A stretch of DNA of 64,000 nucleotides from JBFLVU01 sp964589625. GTDB lineage: Bacteria; Acidobacteriota; UBA4820; DSQY01. Below are positions 1 to 9,600 of the stretch, piece after piece. Location: positions 62,001 to 126,000 of the forward strand of contig CAZPSH010000006.1 of NCBI GenBank assembly GCA_964589625.1. The letters are read 5' to 3'. The notes below the pieces were generated by a model. It did not search any database. It saw only the letters and a list, made by a program, of their open reading frames with translations, and was not told where the DNA came from. The translations under genes and the position numbers were made by a program. Position 1 is the first letter of the stretch, and every line of letters starts with the position of its first letter.

Positions 1-1701
1 CATCTTGAGCAGGCCCAGGGCCTCGATCTCGTCCTTGCTGTACTGGGTGGTGATGTCCTCCTTGCCCCCGGCGGCCTTGTACAGGGGCAGGTATTCGGTG
101 ATGGGCCGGGGGGCGATGACCACCCCGGCGGCATGGGTGGAGGCGTGCCGGGTGAGCCCCTCCAGGCGGCGGGCGATGTCCACCATCTCGCGCACCTGCG
201 GATCGGCATCGTAGTTCTCCTTGAATTGGGGCGAGACGCTGAGGGCCGTTTCCAGGGTGGCCGAGAGGTCCTCGGGCACGAGCTTGGCGATGCGGTCCAC
301 CTTGTCCAGCGGCACGCCCAACGCGCGCCCCGTGTCCCGAAGCGCCAGGCGCGCCTTCATTTCGCCGAAGGTGATGATCTGGGCCACGTTGTCCCGGCCG
401 TACTTCTCCGTGACGTACTGGATCACCTCGGCCCGTCCCCGCATGCAGAAATCGATGTCGATGTCGGGCATGGAGACCCGTTCCGGGTTGAGGAAGCGCT
501 CGAAGAGGAGGCCGTACTTGAGCGGGTCCAGGTCCGTGATGCCCATGCAGTAGGATATGAAGGAGCCCGCGGCGCTGCCCCGGCCCGGCCCCACCGGGAC
601 GCCGCGCTCCCGGGCGTACCGGATGAAATCCCACACCACCAGGAAATAGCCCGCGAGGTCCATCTTCTTGATGAGCCCGATCTCCTGGTCGAAGCGCTTC
701 TCGTACTCCTCCGGGGCCAGGGCCCCCTTCCGCTCCAGAAGCCCCTGCTCCTTCCGCCTGGCGAAGCCGGACCGCGCCACCTTCTCGAAGTAGGAGGCGA
801 GCGTCTCGCCCTCCGGCACCTGGAACTTCGGGTAGTGCTTGGACTCCGTGTCGAAGGCGAAGTGGCAGCGCTGGGCCACCTTGACCGTGTTCTCCAGCGC
901 CTCGGGCCAGTCCCCGAAGCGGTCCCACATCTCCCGGGGGCTCTTGAGGTAGTGCTCCGCGGTGTAGGCCATCTTGCCCGACTTGGAGCGCTCCTCCCGC
1001 GTGGTCTTGGTCTGGATGCACAGAAGGATGTCGTGGGCCCCGAAGTCCTCTCTTCGCAGGAAGTGGACGTCGTTTGTGGCCACCAGGGGGATACCCGTCT
1101 CCCGGTGCATCTCCAGGATCTTGGCGTTCACCGCGGCCTGCTCGGGAAGGCCGTGGTCCTGGATCTCCAGGAAGAAGTGGTCGGGGCCGAAGATCTCGCG
1201 AAACTCCAACGCCGACCTCAGCGCCTCCTCGTCTTTTCCCCGCCTCAGTTTCTGCGGGATCTCCCCGCCGAGGCAGGCGGAGGTGGCGATGAGCCCCTCG
1301 TGGTGACGCCGCAGGAGGTCCTTGTCCATGCGGGGCTTGTACTGAAAGCCCTCCAGAAAGGCGGCGGTGGAGAGCTTGCAAAGGTTGTGGTACCCGGTCT
1401 CGTTCTCGCACAGGAGGATCAGGTGGGAGTACGGGCGCTTGCCGTCCGGTCCCGCCGCGTCCTCGTCGAACCGCGAGTGGGGGGCCACGTAGGCCTCGCA
1501 CCCGATGATGGGGCGGACCCCGGCCTTAATGGCTCGCCTGAAGAACTTCACGGCGCCGAAGAGGTTGCCGTGGTCCGTGATGGCCATGGCGGGCGATCCG
1601 TGGGAGGCGGCTTGGGCGAGGGCCTCGTCGAGGCGGCACGCCCCGTCCAACAGGGAATACTGGGTGTGCAGGTGCAGGTGGACGAAGGGGCGGTCGGTCA
1701 T
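1..1701 (-). CDS. dnaE: DNA polymerase III alpha subunit, N-terminal 567 residues (cut by window edge)
   Basis: This is the replicative polymerase subunit that extends DNA in the holoenzyme. The ATG is at 1701 and the frame stays open to base 1, so roughly the first half of a protein of about 1150 residues is present. The N-terminal PHP domain keeps metal-ligand-like residues (HLHLHT at about 8-13, TDHGN at about 42-46), unlike the degenerate PHP of E. coli DnaE. The palm carries PDIDIDF at about 412-418, which holds the first two catalytic aspartates. The sequence ends at GLLKM, just before the expected third aspartate (DFLGL in relatives). It is the last gene seen in a long minus-strand run and lies 193 bases downstream of guaA. 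The DnaE1 family assignment is secure; PHP activity is inference. Confidence 0.97.
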   Translation of the reverse strand, partial: MTDRPFVHLHLHTQYSLLDGACRLDEALAQAASHGSPAMAITDHGNLFGAVKFFRRAIKAGVRPIIGCEAYVAPHSRFDEDAAGPDGKRPYSHLILLCENETGYHNLCKLSTAAFLEGFQYKPRMDKDLLRRHHEGLIATSACLGGEIPQKLRRGKDEEALRSALEFREIFGPDHFFLEIQDHGLPEQAAVNAKILEMHRETGIPLVATNDVHFLRREDFGAHDILLCIQTKTTREERSKSGKMAYTAEHYLKSPREMWDRFGDWPEALENTVKVAQRCHFAFDTESKHYPKFQVPEGETLASYFEKVARSGFARRKEQGLLERKGALAPEEYEKRFDQEIGLIKKMDLAGYFLVVWDFIRYARERGVPVGPGRGSAAGSFISYCMGITDLDPLKYGLLFERFLNPERVSMPDIDIDFCMRGRAEVIQYVTEKYGRDNVAQIITFGEMKARLALRDTGRALGVPLDKVDRIAKLVPEDLSATLETALSVSPQFKENYDADPQVREMVDIARRLEGLTRHASTHAAGVVIAPRPITEYLPLYKAAGGKEDITTQYSKDEIEALGLLKM

Positions 1702-1860
1702 GGGAAAAGCCCGACCGAGAAGAAGTGCGGGCCAAGGGGGCTTGGAAATCGGGCCACAGAAGGTGAAGGGAATGCGCCCGGGACCCGACCGGGGCTCCGC
1801 CGGTTTCCGCTCGCCCTCCTTCGGGCCTCTCGGCGGCCTCCCGGCACGCCCCGTCCCACT

Positions 1861-1890
1861 CCGAAATCCGGAATCCGAAATCCGAAATCC
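1861..1890. repeat. Short tandem repeat, unit about 7 bases (CGAAATC)
   Basis: In the guaA-dnaE gap four imperfect copies of CGAAATC follow one another (third unit CGGAATC). It lies immediately after the guaA stop codon as read on the minus strand. No hairpin or T-run is apparent. The function is unknown; it resembles a simple-sequence repeat. Confidence 0.6.
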
Positions 1891-1894
1891 ACGA

Positions 1895-3436
1895 TCACTC
1901 CCATTCGATGGTTCCGGGAGGCTTGGAGGTCACGTCGTAGACCACCCGGCTGATGCCCCTCACCTCGTTCACGATCCGGCTCGAAACGCGCCCGAGGAAA
2001 TCGGGCGAGAAACGGAACCAGTCGGCCGTCATGAAGTCCTCGGTGACCACCGCCCTCAGGGCCGCCACGCGGTCGTAGGTCCTGGCGTCCCCCATGACGC
2101 CCACCGTGCGGACGGGAAGGAGGACCACGAATGCCTGGGAAACGGCCCCGTAGAGGCCCTCCCGGCGGATCTCCTCGAGGAAGATCGCGTCCGCCTCCCG
2201 CAGAAGGGCGGCGTCCTCCCGCGTCACCTCGCCGAGGATCCGGACGGCGAGGCCCGGCCCCGGAAAGGGATGCCGGTCCACGAAGGCGGCGTCCAGCCCC
2301 AGGAGGCGGCCCACCTCCCGGACCTCGTCCTTGAACAGATCTCGGATCGGCTCCACGATTTTCATGCGCATGCGCTCGGGGAGTCCGCCCACGTTGTGGT
2401 GGCTCTTGATGACCGAGGCGGCGGCCGAGGCGGCCGCCGATTCGATGCGGTCCGGGTAGATGGTGCCCTGCACCAAGTAAGAAACCATTCCGAGGGCCTG
2501 GGCCTCCCGCTCGAAGACTTCCACGAAGGTCCGGCCCACCGCCTTTCGCTTCTCCTCGGGATCGGTCAGGCCCCGGAGGGCCAGGAAAAACTCCTCGGAG
2601 GCATCCACCGTCTTCAGGTCCAGGTTCAATCCCTCGAGAAGGCGGCGAGACACCGCCTCGGCTTCCCCTTTTCTGAGGAGGCCGTGATCGATGAAGAGGC
2701 CCGTCAGCCGGTCCCCGACGGCCCGATGGACCAGGAGGGCCGCCACCGACGAGTCCACGCCGCCGGAGATGGCGCAGAGAACCCGCTCCCCTCCCACCAC
2801 CCGGCGCACCTCCGCCACGGCCTCCTCGACGAAGGAGGCCATGGTCCAATCGCCGCGCGCCCCGCATGCACCGAAGAGGAACCGGCGCAGGATCTCTCGC
2901 CCGTCGGCGGTGTGGGTCACCTCGGGGTGAAACTGGAGGGCGTACAGCCCCCTCTCCGGGTCCTCCATGGCGGCCACGGGAACGCTTTCCGTGCTCCCCG
3001 AAACGCGGAAGCCCGCGGGGGGGGCCTCCACCCGGTCCCCGTGGCTCATCCAGATCGGACGGGGATCCGGGGGCCCGTGAAAGAGGGCGCTTTCCGGGTT
3101 TCCAAAGAAGAGGGCGGGGCCGTATTCCCGGCGTCCCGAGGGGACCACCTGGCCGCCCAGGGCTTGCGCCATCCACTGCATCCCGTAGCAGATGCCAAGG
3201 ATGGGAATCCCCAGGCCGACGATGGCCGGATCCGGCAGGGGGGCGCCGTCCGCGAAGACGGACTGGGGGCCGCCCGAGAGGATGAGTCCGATGGGAGTTC
3301 TGGCGTGGATCTCCCCTGCCGGACGGTCGTGAGGCACCACCTCGCAGTACACGCCCAGTTCCCTCACGCGCCGGGCGATCAGCCGCGTGTACTGGGAGCC
3401 GAAATCGAGGATGAGGACGACCTGTCCGCCGTGCAT
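1895..3436 (-). CDS. guaA: GMP synthase (glutamine-hydrolysing)
   Basis: It converts XMP to GMP using glutamine and ATP in the cytoplasm. The 513 residues match the usual length. The class I amidotransferase domain has its nucleophile in GICYGMQ (Cys about 83) and the His/Glu pair in QFHPE (about 170 and 172). The ATP-pyrophosphatase loop SGGVDSS is at about 224-230. The C-terminal dimerisation domain ends in the family hallmark KPPGTIEWE. The ATG at 3436 is preceded by AAGGAG. The gene follows dusB by 55 bases in the same direction. No truncation or missing active-site residue is seen. Confidence 0.98.
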   Translation of the reverse strand: MHGGQVVLILDFGSQYTRLIARRVRELGVYCEVVPHDRPAGEIHARTPIGLILSGGPQSVFADGAPLPDPAIVGLGIPILGICYGMQWMAQALGGQVVPSGRREYGPALFFGNPESALFHGPPDPRPIWMSHGDRVEAPPAGFRVSGSTESVPVAAMEDPERGLYALQFHPEVTHTADGREILRRFLFGACGARGDWTMASFVEEAVAEVRRVVGGERVLCAISGGVDSSVAALLVHRAVGDRLTGLFIDHGLLRKGEAEAVSRRLLEGLNLDLKTVDASEEFFLALRGLTDPEEKRKAVGRTFVEVFEREAQALGMVSYLVQGTIYPDRIESAAASAAASVIKSHHNVGGLPERMRMKIVEPIRDLFKDEVREVGRLLGLDAAFVDRHPFPGPGLAVRILGEVTREDAALLREADAIFLEEIRREGLYGAVSQAFVVLLPVRTVGVMGDARTYDRVAALRAVVTEDFMTADWFRFSPDFLGRVSSRIVNEVRGISRVVYDVTSKPPGTIEWE

Positions 3437-3491
3437 GGCTCCTTCCGATCCCTCGCGGAGGCGAAGAGTATAGCCCTCGTCCGGGGCGGCC

Positions 3492-4496
3492 TCAAGGAGA
3501 AAGCGCCGGGGCGTCCCGCCGCAGGGGCTCGGCCCACTCCCGGAAGGTCTTCAGGAGGGCCTGGGGGCTCTTGGACCGGTCCAAGGACCGCCTGAGGGAG
3601 GTCGCCCCGGGAATCCCCGCCGTGTATTTTCCTAGGAAGGTCTTCATCCGGTGGAGGGCCAGACCTGGGGGCCCGTTCTCCACGAGGTCCTCGAAATGAG
3701 CTTCCACGAGGGCGATCCGGTCGGGGAGGCCGGGCTCGGCATAGGTCCCACGGGTTCGCAGGTCTTCGATCTGGCGAAAGATCCACGGATTCTTGACCGC
3801 CGCCCGGCCCACCATGACCGCATCGCAGGAGGTGGAAGCAAAAAGCTCCATCCCCTCCTCCGGCGTGGTCACGTCGCCGTTCCCCACCACCGGCACCGAG
3901 ACGGCCGACTTGAGCTCCCCGATCCGGCTCCAGTCGGCCCGACCCGAGTAACCCTGCTCGCGGGTCCTCGCGTGCAGGGTCAGGGCCGCCACGCCCGCCT
4001 CCTCCAGCGCCCTTGCGACCTCGAGAAAGGTGATCTCGGACCCAGACCACCCCAGGCGCAGTTTGGCCGTCACGGGGATCGCGACGGCCCGTACCACCGC
4101 CCTCGCCACGGCGGCCGCCCGGAGGGGCTCCCTCAGGAGGGCCGCGCCGCACCACCCCTTCGTCACCTTGGGAACGGGACAGCCCATATTGATATCCACC
4201 ACGTCCGCGCCCTCGGCCTCGCAACGGCGAGCCGCCTCGGCCATGTCCCCGGGGTCGGCCCCCGAGATCTGGAGCGCGATGGGATGCTCGTCGGGGCCCA
4301 TGCGGAGGTAGTCGCCCGTGCGCCGTCCGCCCCGCACAAGCCCCTCCGAGGAGAGGATCTCGGAGACCACGAGGCCTACGCCGCCGCACCTCCGAACTAC
4401 CCGCCGGAAGGTCACGTCGGTCAGCCCCGCCATGGGAGCGAGAACGAGGGGAGGGAACACGGCCACGGACCCGACCCGGAGGAGCCCGTCCGTCAA
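3492..4496 (-). CDS. dusB: tRNA-dihydrouridine synthase (DusB type)
   Basis: This FMN enzyme reduces uridines in tRNA to dihydrouridine. The 334 residues start with APMAGLTDVTFR (FMN site) and contain NMGCPVPKV at about 103-111, where the Cys is the catalytic acid of the family. KLRLGW follows, then the phosphate-binding region GNGDV and VMVGRAA. One small departure is KGWCGAALL where many homologues read GKGAGSALL. It overlaps the upstream S4 gene by 4 bases, implying translational coupling. The Dus fold is certain; the B subgroup is a judgement from the sequence. Confidence 0.93.
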   Translation of the reverse strand: MTDGLLRVGSVAVFPPLVLAPMAGLTDVTFRRVVRRCGGVGLVVSEILSSEGLVRGGRRTGDYLRMGPDEHPIALQISGADPGDMAEAARRCEAEGADVVDINMGCPVPKVTKGWCGAALLREPLRAAAVARAVVRAVAIPVTAKLRLGWSGSEITFLEVARALEEAGVAALTLHARTREQGYSGRADWSRIGELKSAVSVPVVGNGDVTTPEEGMELFASTSCDAVMVGRAAVKNPWIFRQIEDLRTRGTYAEPGLPDRIALVEAHFEDLVENGPPGLALHRMKTFLGKYTAGIPGATSLRRSLDRSKSPQALLKTFREWAEPLRRDAPALSP

Positions 4497-4759
4497 GGGG
4501 AGGCCTCGGAGGGACGGCGGATTCGGAAGTACTCCGACTCCCGCCCCTTGGGAACGGGCCGGTCGGGAACGGCCAGGATCTCCACCTCCAGGGCCGCGCC
4601 CTCCTCGCTCCAGAGGACGAGGAGATCCCCCGGCACCACCTCTCGGCCTGGCTTGGCGGGCCGCCCGTTGACGCGAACTTCCCCTCCGAGTGCGGCGGCC
4701 TTGGCCGCGCTCCTCCGCCGGATGAGGCGGGCGTGCTTCAAAAAGAGGTCGAGCCGCAT
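4493..4759 (-). CDS. Small S4-domain RNA-binding protein (Hsp15-like)
   Basis: This 88-residue protein consists almost entirely of an S4 RNA-binding domain (MRLDLFLKHARLIRRRSAA then GGEVRVNGRPAKPGREV), the fold of ribosomal protein S4 and of heat-shock protein Hsp15. Hsp15 rescues stalled 50S-nascent-chain complexes in E. coli; the same role here is inferred by similarity only. It sits between the SurA-like gene (55 bases upstream) and dusB (4-base overlap). No catalytic domain is attached, so it is not a pseudouridine synthase. Confidence 0.85.
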   Translation of the reverse strand: MRLDLFLKHARLIRRRSAAKAAALGGEVRVNGRPAKPGREVVPGDLLVLWSEEGAALEVEILAVPDRPVPKGRESEYFRIRRPSEASP

Positions 4760-4814
4760 GGCGAAGCTTCTCCCCGGAGGGCGGTCCGCGTCGGGTGCCT
4801 CCCGGAGGGGCGCC

Positions 4815-5771
4815 TTAGACGTACTTGGGGTTGATGCGGACGTAGCTCTGGGCCTTCAGATCCGCAATGTACGCCTTGTAGGCCTCGGAGAACTTCTGCT
4901 CCTTGAGGGCCTCCACAACGGCGAGCCGAGCCTCGTCCAGAGTGGGTGTTTTGGCTTCCCGGCGCTCCAGCACGCGAAAGATGTAGAACCCTCCGACGCT
5001 CTGGACCGGCTCGCTGACCTCCCCCGCGGCGAGGGGAAAAACCGCCCGGCCGATTTCAGGGCTCAGGTCCTCCCGGGAAAACCAGCCCGCGTCACCCCCG
5101 GCCCCTCGGGAGTAGGCCGTGGAGAAGGATCGGGCCAATTCTCCAAAATCCTTTCCCGACGCCACTTGCGCGCGAATTTCCGCGGCCGCGGCGCGGGCCT
5201 GCTCCGCATCGTACCGCTCCTTCGGGAGGAGGATCTCCTGCAAGTGAACCTGGGACTTCCCCGCCATGTCGTTCTTGTGGGCCTCGTAGAAGGCCTCCAC
5301 CTCCTCCGAGGAGATGGCGATGCGGCTCCGGATTTCGCGGCTCTTCATGAACTCCGGGATGTACACGAAGACCATCTGCTTCCGGAACTCCTCGAGGGTC
5401 ATGCCCTCCTGCTCGAGGGCCTTGGAGAGGTCCGCCTTGGTGGCCAGCTTGTTTTCCTTCATGAACATCTCGAGCTGGTTGTCCACGATGAGGTCCACCT
5501 GGTACAGCTGGCGGGCCTTCTCCACGAGGAGGAGCTCCTCCTCCATCTGCTCGAGGAGCCTCTGGGGGACTTCTTTGAGCCGTGTTTCGATGTCGGGCCC
5601 CTTGTACTCCCGCTGGAGGCCATCCAAGGTGCTCTGGAGCCGCTTCTCGAACTCGCCCTTGGTGACGATGGCGTCGTTGACCTTGAGGACGACCTCTTCG
5701 AGGACGGCACTCCTGGAGGGGAGGCCGAGGAGGGCAACGGCGGCGAGGAGTGTGGGGAGGGCGCGCTTCAT
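4815..5771 (-). CDS. Periplasmic SurA-like parvulin peptidyl-prolyl isomerase
   Basis: The 318-residue protein has a cleavable signal peptide (MKRALPTLLAAVALLGLPSRS) and a helical SurA N-domain beginning LEEVVLKVNDAIVTKGEFEKR. A parvulin domain at about 170-275 follows (VHLQEILL, then GGDAGWFSREDLSPEIGRAVFPL and GGFYIFRVLER). SurA relatives chaperone outer-membrane proteins to BamA in the periplasm. It overlaps the preceding parvulin lipoprotein gene by 4 bases, so two chaperones are made in tandem from one mRNA. Single-parvulin architecture (E. coli SurA has two) is normal outside proteobacteria. Confidence 0.92.
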   Translation of the reverse strand: MKRALPTLLAAVALLGLPSRSAVLEEVVLKVNDAIVTKGEFEKRLQSTLDGLQREYKGPDIETRLKEVPQRLLEQMEEELLLVEKARQLYQVDLIVDNQLEMFMKENKLATKADLSKALEQEGMTLEEFRKQMVFVYIPEFMKSREIRSRIAISSEEVEAFYEAHKNDMAGKSQVHLQEILLPKERYDAEQARAAAAEIRAQVASGKDFGELARSFSTAYSRGAGGDAGWFSREDLSPEIGRAVFPLAAGEVSEPVQSVGGFYIFRVLERREAKTPTLDEARLAVVEALKEQKFSEAYKAYIADLKAQSYVRINPKYV

Positions 5772-6628
5772 GGTGTCTCCTTCTCGTAGGCGAAGGGAAG
5801 TTTAGCCCAAAACACCTCGGGGGGAAAGCGCCGGCGCAGGTCCGCCAGATACTGGCGGTACAGCCGATCGCCGCGCTCGTCGGCCAGCGTGAGCCGGATC
5901 TGCGGCGCGAGCTCATCGAGGGTGGGCGTGTAGGAGTCGCAGCGCCTCTCCACGAGGAAAATCTGGAAGTACTCCGAGGAGGCCTGGATGGGCCCGGTGG
6001 GCACGCCGGGCCTGGCCCGCGCCAGGGGACCTTGCAGGTAATCGGGGAGCTCCTCGAATTCGAAGTACTGCAGAGCTCCCCGCTCGGGGGAGAGGGAGTA
6101 AAGCCGGGCCACGTCCACGAAGGAGTGCCCGCGGGCGAGCAAGGCCCTCGCCTCCCTCACCTGGGCTTCCCCAGGAAGGAGAATTTCCCTCAGGAGTACA
6201 CCGCGCCCTTTTTCGAACTCCCTGGCGTGGGCGGCGTAGTAGGCGGCCACCTCGCCCGGGGTGACGTTCACCTTCCCGTATACGCGCTGCCTCAGGGCTA
6301 TGGAAACGGCCGCCTCGCGCTGTTCCGGTGGGGCGAAATCCCACAGGGGCTGGGGAACGCGGGGAAGGGGACCCTGGACGGCGTCGGTGAGGATCAGGGC
6401 CTCCTCCACAAGGCCGTCCAGCACGCGGCTTGCCAGGAGGGCGTTTTCGGAAGCCGCCGTCTGGCGCCGGGCGAGGGCTCCATCCAGGTCCCGCACCTCG
6501 ATTCGGAAGCGTCCCGCCAGGGCGAGGACCGCGGGGTCTTCGCGGAGCGCTGCCCTGGGATCTCTCCGGCAGGCCGCGAACGAAAGGAGCACGAGGACCG
6601 GTGCAAGGAGGAGCGGGAGCCGTTTCAT
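5768..6628 (-). CDS. Parvulin-like peptidyl-prolyl isomerase lipoprotein
   Basis: The 286-residue protein starts with a lipoprotein signal whose lipobox is SFAAC (Cys about 20), so it should be anchored in a membrane facing the periplasm. A helical segment and a divergent parvulin domain follow (LLREILLPGEAQVREARALLARG, then SSEYFQIFLVERR). Compared with its downstream neighbour the parvulin core is shorter and lacks the GGDxGWF signature, so isomerase activity may be lost and a chaperone role is likelier. The ATG at 6628 overlaps the mfd stop by 4 bases. The reading frame is open further upstream, but that part is antisense-type noise inside mfd. Confidence 0.85.
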   Translation of the reverse strand: MKRLPLLLAPVLVLLSFAACRRDPRAALREDPAVLALAGRFRIEVRDLDGALARRQTAASENALLASRVLDGLVEEALILTDAVQGPLPRVPQPLWDFAPPEQREAAVSIALRQRVYGKVNVTPGEVAAYYAAHAREFEKGRGVLLREILLPGEAQVREARALLARGHSFVDVARLYSLSPERGALQYFEFEELPDYLQGPLARARPGVPTGPIQASSEYFQIFLVERRCDSYTPTLDELAPQIRLTLADERGDRLYRQYLADLRRRFPPEVFWAKLPFAYEKETP

Positions 6629-9600
6629 GTGGGCGTCCCGTCGGGAGGAGCGGCGCACGCCAGGACCCGGTCCAAGAGGTCCAAGACCTCCTCCAGCGGT
6701 TGGAGCGGGACCTCCAGCAACCCCCTCGGATCGATTCGCGCGCCCTTGCGGTCCGAAAGGAACCCGACGAGACCCGCGGCGTGGAGCGGCGCCTCTGGGT
6801 CGAAGGCCAGGATCAGAAGGTCGTTCCGCCGGGTGATGCTCCTCATCCCCAACCCCTCGGCCCACAGCCGGAGCCGAGTCGTTTCCACCATGCGCCGGAC
6901 CTCGGGCGGCATCGGACCGTAGCGATCCTCGGCGGCGGAGGCGACCCGCCCAAGGTCTGCGGCCGACGAGGCCATGGACAGCTCCCTGTAGAAGGCGAGC
7001 CGCTGGTTCAGCTCCCCCATATACTCCAGGGGCACCGAAAGGTCCAGGCCGAGGCCGATCTCGCACCGTACCGTCGAGGGCGGGCGCTCGCCCTTGGCCT
7101 CCGCCACGGCCTCTTCCAGGAGGCGCTGGTAGAGGTCGAATCCCACCGCCGCCATGTGGCCCGACTGGTCGGCGCCCAGCAGATTCCCGGCGCCTCTCAA
7201 CTCAAGGTCCACGGCGGCGATGCGGAACCCCGCACCCAGTTCGGAGAACTCCTGGAGGGTTTCCAGCCTGCGCGAGGCGTCCCCGGTGAGCTCCTGGCCG
7301 GGGGGGGTGAGGAGGTAGGCGTAGGCCGGAAGATCCGACCGGCCGATCCGGCCGCGGAGTTGGTATAGCTGCGTCAGGCCCAAGGTGTGGGCATCCTCCA
7401 CGAGCAGGGTGTTGACCCGCGGAAGATCCACGCCGTTCTCGATGAGGGTCGTGCAGACGAGAACGTCGTGGTCGCCCCGGAAAAAGCCGAGCATCACCGT
7501 CTCCAGGTCCCGCTCCGCCATCTGGCCGTGGGCCAGGGTGACCCGCGCCTCCGGGACGAGCGCCTGGACTTTGCGGGCGGCGGCGGCCAAGGTCTCCACC
7601 CGGTTGTGGATGTAGTAGACCTGCCCCCCCCGCTGGAGCTCCCTTCGGACGGCGCCGCGGACGAGTTCCGCATCGAAGGGCCGGACCGACGTCTGGATGG
7701 CCAGGCGATCCTTGGGGGCCGTCTGGATGAGGGACATGTCGAGAATGCCCGACAGGCCCATCTGGAGGGTCCTGGGAATGGGCGTGGCGGTGAGAGTGAG
7801 CACGTGGACCTTGGACTTGAGCGCCTTGATCTTCTCCTTGTGGTTCACCCCGAACCGCTGCTCCTCGTCCACGATCAGAAGGCCCAGCCGCGGAAGGTGG
7901 ACGTCCTTGGACAGGATGCGGTGCGTCCCGATGAGGATGTCGAGGCTCCCATCGCCGGCCTCCTTCAGGGTCCTTTTCCGCTCGGTGGTTTCCACGAAAC
8001 GCGAGAGCATGGCCACGCGGACGGGAAAGGGGGCGAAGCGCTCTCGGAAGCGCTCGGCGTGCTGGAGCGCCAGCACGGTCGTCGGGCACAGAACCGCCAC
8101 CTGGAGGCCCTCGCTCACGGCCTTGAAGGCCGCGCGCATGGCCACCTCGGTCTTCCCGTACCCGACGTCCCCGCACACCAGCCGGTCCATCGGGCGATCG
8201 GATTCCATATCCCGCTTCACCTCGTCCACGGCCCTATCCTGGTCGGGCGTAAGGTCGAAGGGGAACTGGGACTCGAACTCCTCCTGCCACGCCGTATCGG
8301 AGCCGCAGGCGTGGCCGGAGATGGTGCGTCGGACGGCATAGAGGCGCAGGAGGTCCACGGCCACGGCCCGGACCGCCTTGCGCACCTTTTCCTTGCTCTT
8401 CCGCCAGGCCGTCCCGCCGAGACGGTCCAGGACCGGGGCGTAGCCCTCCGGCCCGACGTACTTTTCCACTAGGTCCATGCGCTGGACCGGGACGAGCAGG
8501 CGCCCCCCCCCGGCGTAAGCAAGGCTCAGGTAGTCCTCTCGATGGCCGTCGCGGACCAGTGTCTCCAGCCCCTGGAAGAGTCCGACCCCGTGCTCCACGT
8601 GGACCACCGGGTCCCCCGCCCGCAAATCCCTCAGCCCCGTGGAGAAGGCCTCCTGTTTCCGCGCGCGGGCCTCCGGCGCGGCCCTGCCCCTTCCGAAGAC
8701 CTCCCGCTCCGTGAGGACGAGCATTCGCTGAGCGGGAAACGAAAGTCCTTCCTCGACGGGGGCCAGCGCGGCGTACAGGCCGGGCGGCAGGTCGCCGGAA
8801 TCCGACGGGGCCTCGGCCACCGTGAGGCCCTCGCCCGACGCCAGCTCCTTGAGCCGCCGGAGGGTCCCCTGGCCTTGAAGGAAGATCAGGCAGCGCCACC
8901 CGCCGCGGACCGATTCGCCCAGCTCCGAGAGGAGCCCGTAGGGGTCTCCAGGACGGAGGGCCGGCCGGGCTGCATCGAGAGGGGGCTCCGCGTTCCCCAC
9001 CTCCAGCACGCCAGGGCCCTGGGCCATGGAGGCGACCTCCGCCGCTTTTAGAAAGAGCCTCTCGGGGGAAGCCATCGGGGGGCGACGGTGGCGCACGAAG
9101 CTGTCCCGAAGGTCCGACAGGCGGAGCCCCGCCCGGTGGACCGCCATGGACGCCTCCACCACTACCCACCGGGAGGGCCCCAGGAAATCGGCCAGGGTCG
9201 TGAAGTAGGCCGCCTCTCCGCGGGCCTCGGTGTCGTAGGTCGGGTAGGTCCCCGCGTGGGCGAGGCCCTCCAGGCGCACCTCTCCGAAGGCTCCGGCGTC
9301 GGCGAGGGAGGCCGAGAGCGCCGCACGGAGTCCGTCGTCCCGCACACCCTCCGTGAGGGGATGCACAAGGACCGATCGCTGGATCTCGCCCAGAGAATGT
9401 TGGGACACGGGGTCGAAAAAACGGATCGAGTCGACCTCGTCCCCGAAGAACTCCAGGCGGACGGGAAGGGACTCGGTGGGCGGGAAGAGGTCCACGATGC
9501 CTCCCCGGAAAGACGCCTCTCCCACCTCCCCGACCTGGTCCACCGTCCGGTACCCCGAGGTCCAAAGCCGGGTCCTCAGCTCGCGGCGATCGAGGGCCGT

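Noticed and set aside
133..1953. 600-codon plus-strand open frame opposite dnaE
   Set aside because: It is antisense to a clear polymerase gene. Its Gly/Val/Leu/Arg-rich, low-complexity translation is the mirror of GC-rich codons; long antisense frames are expected at this base composition.
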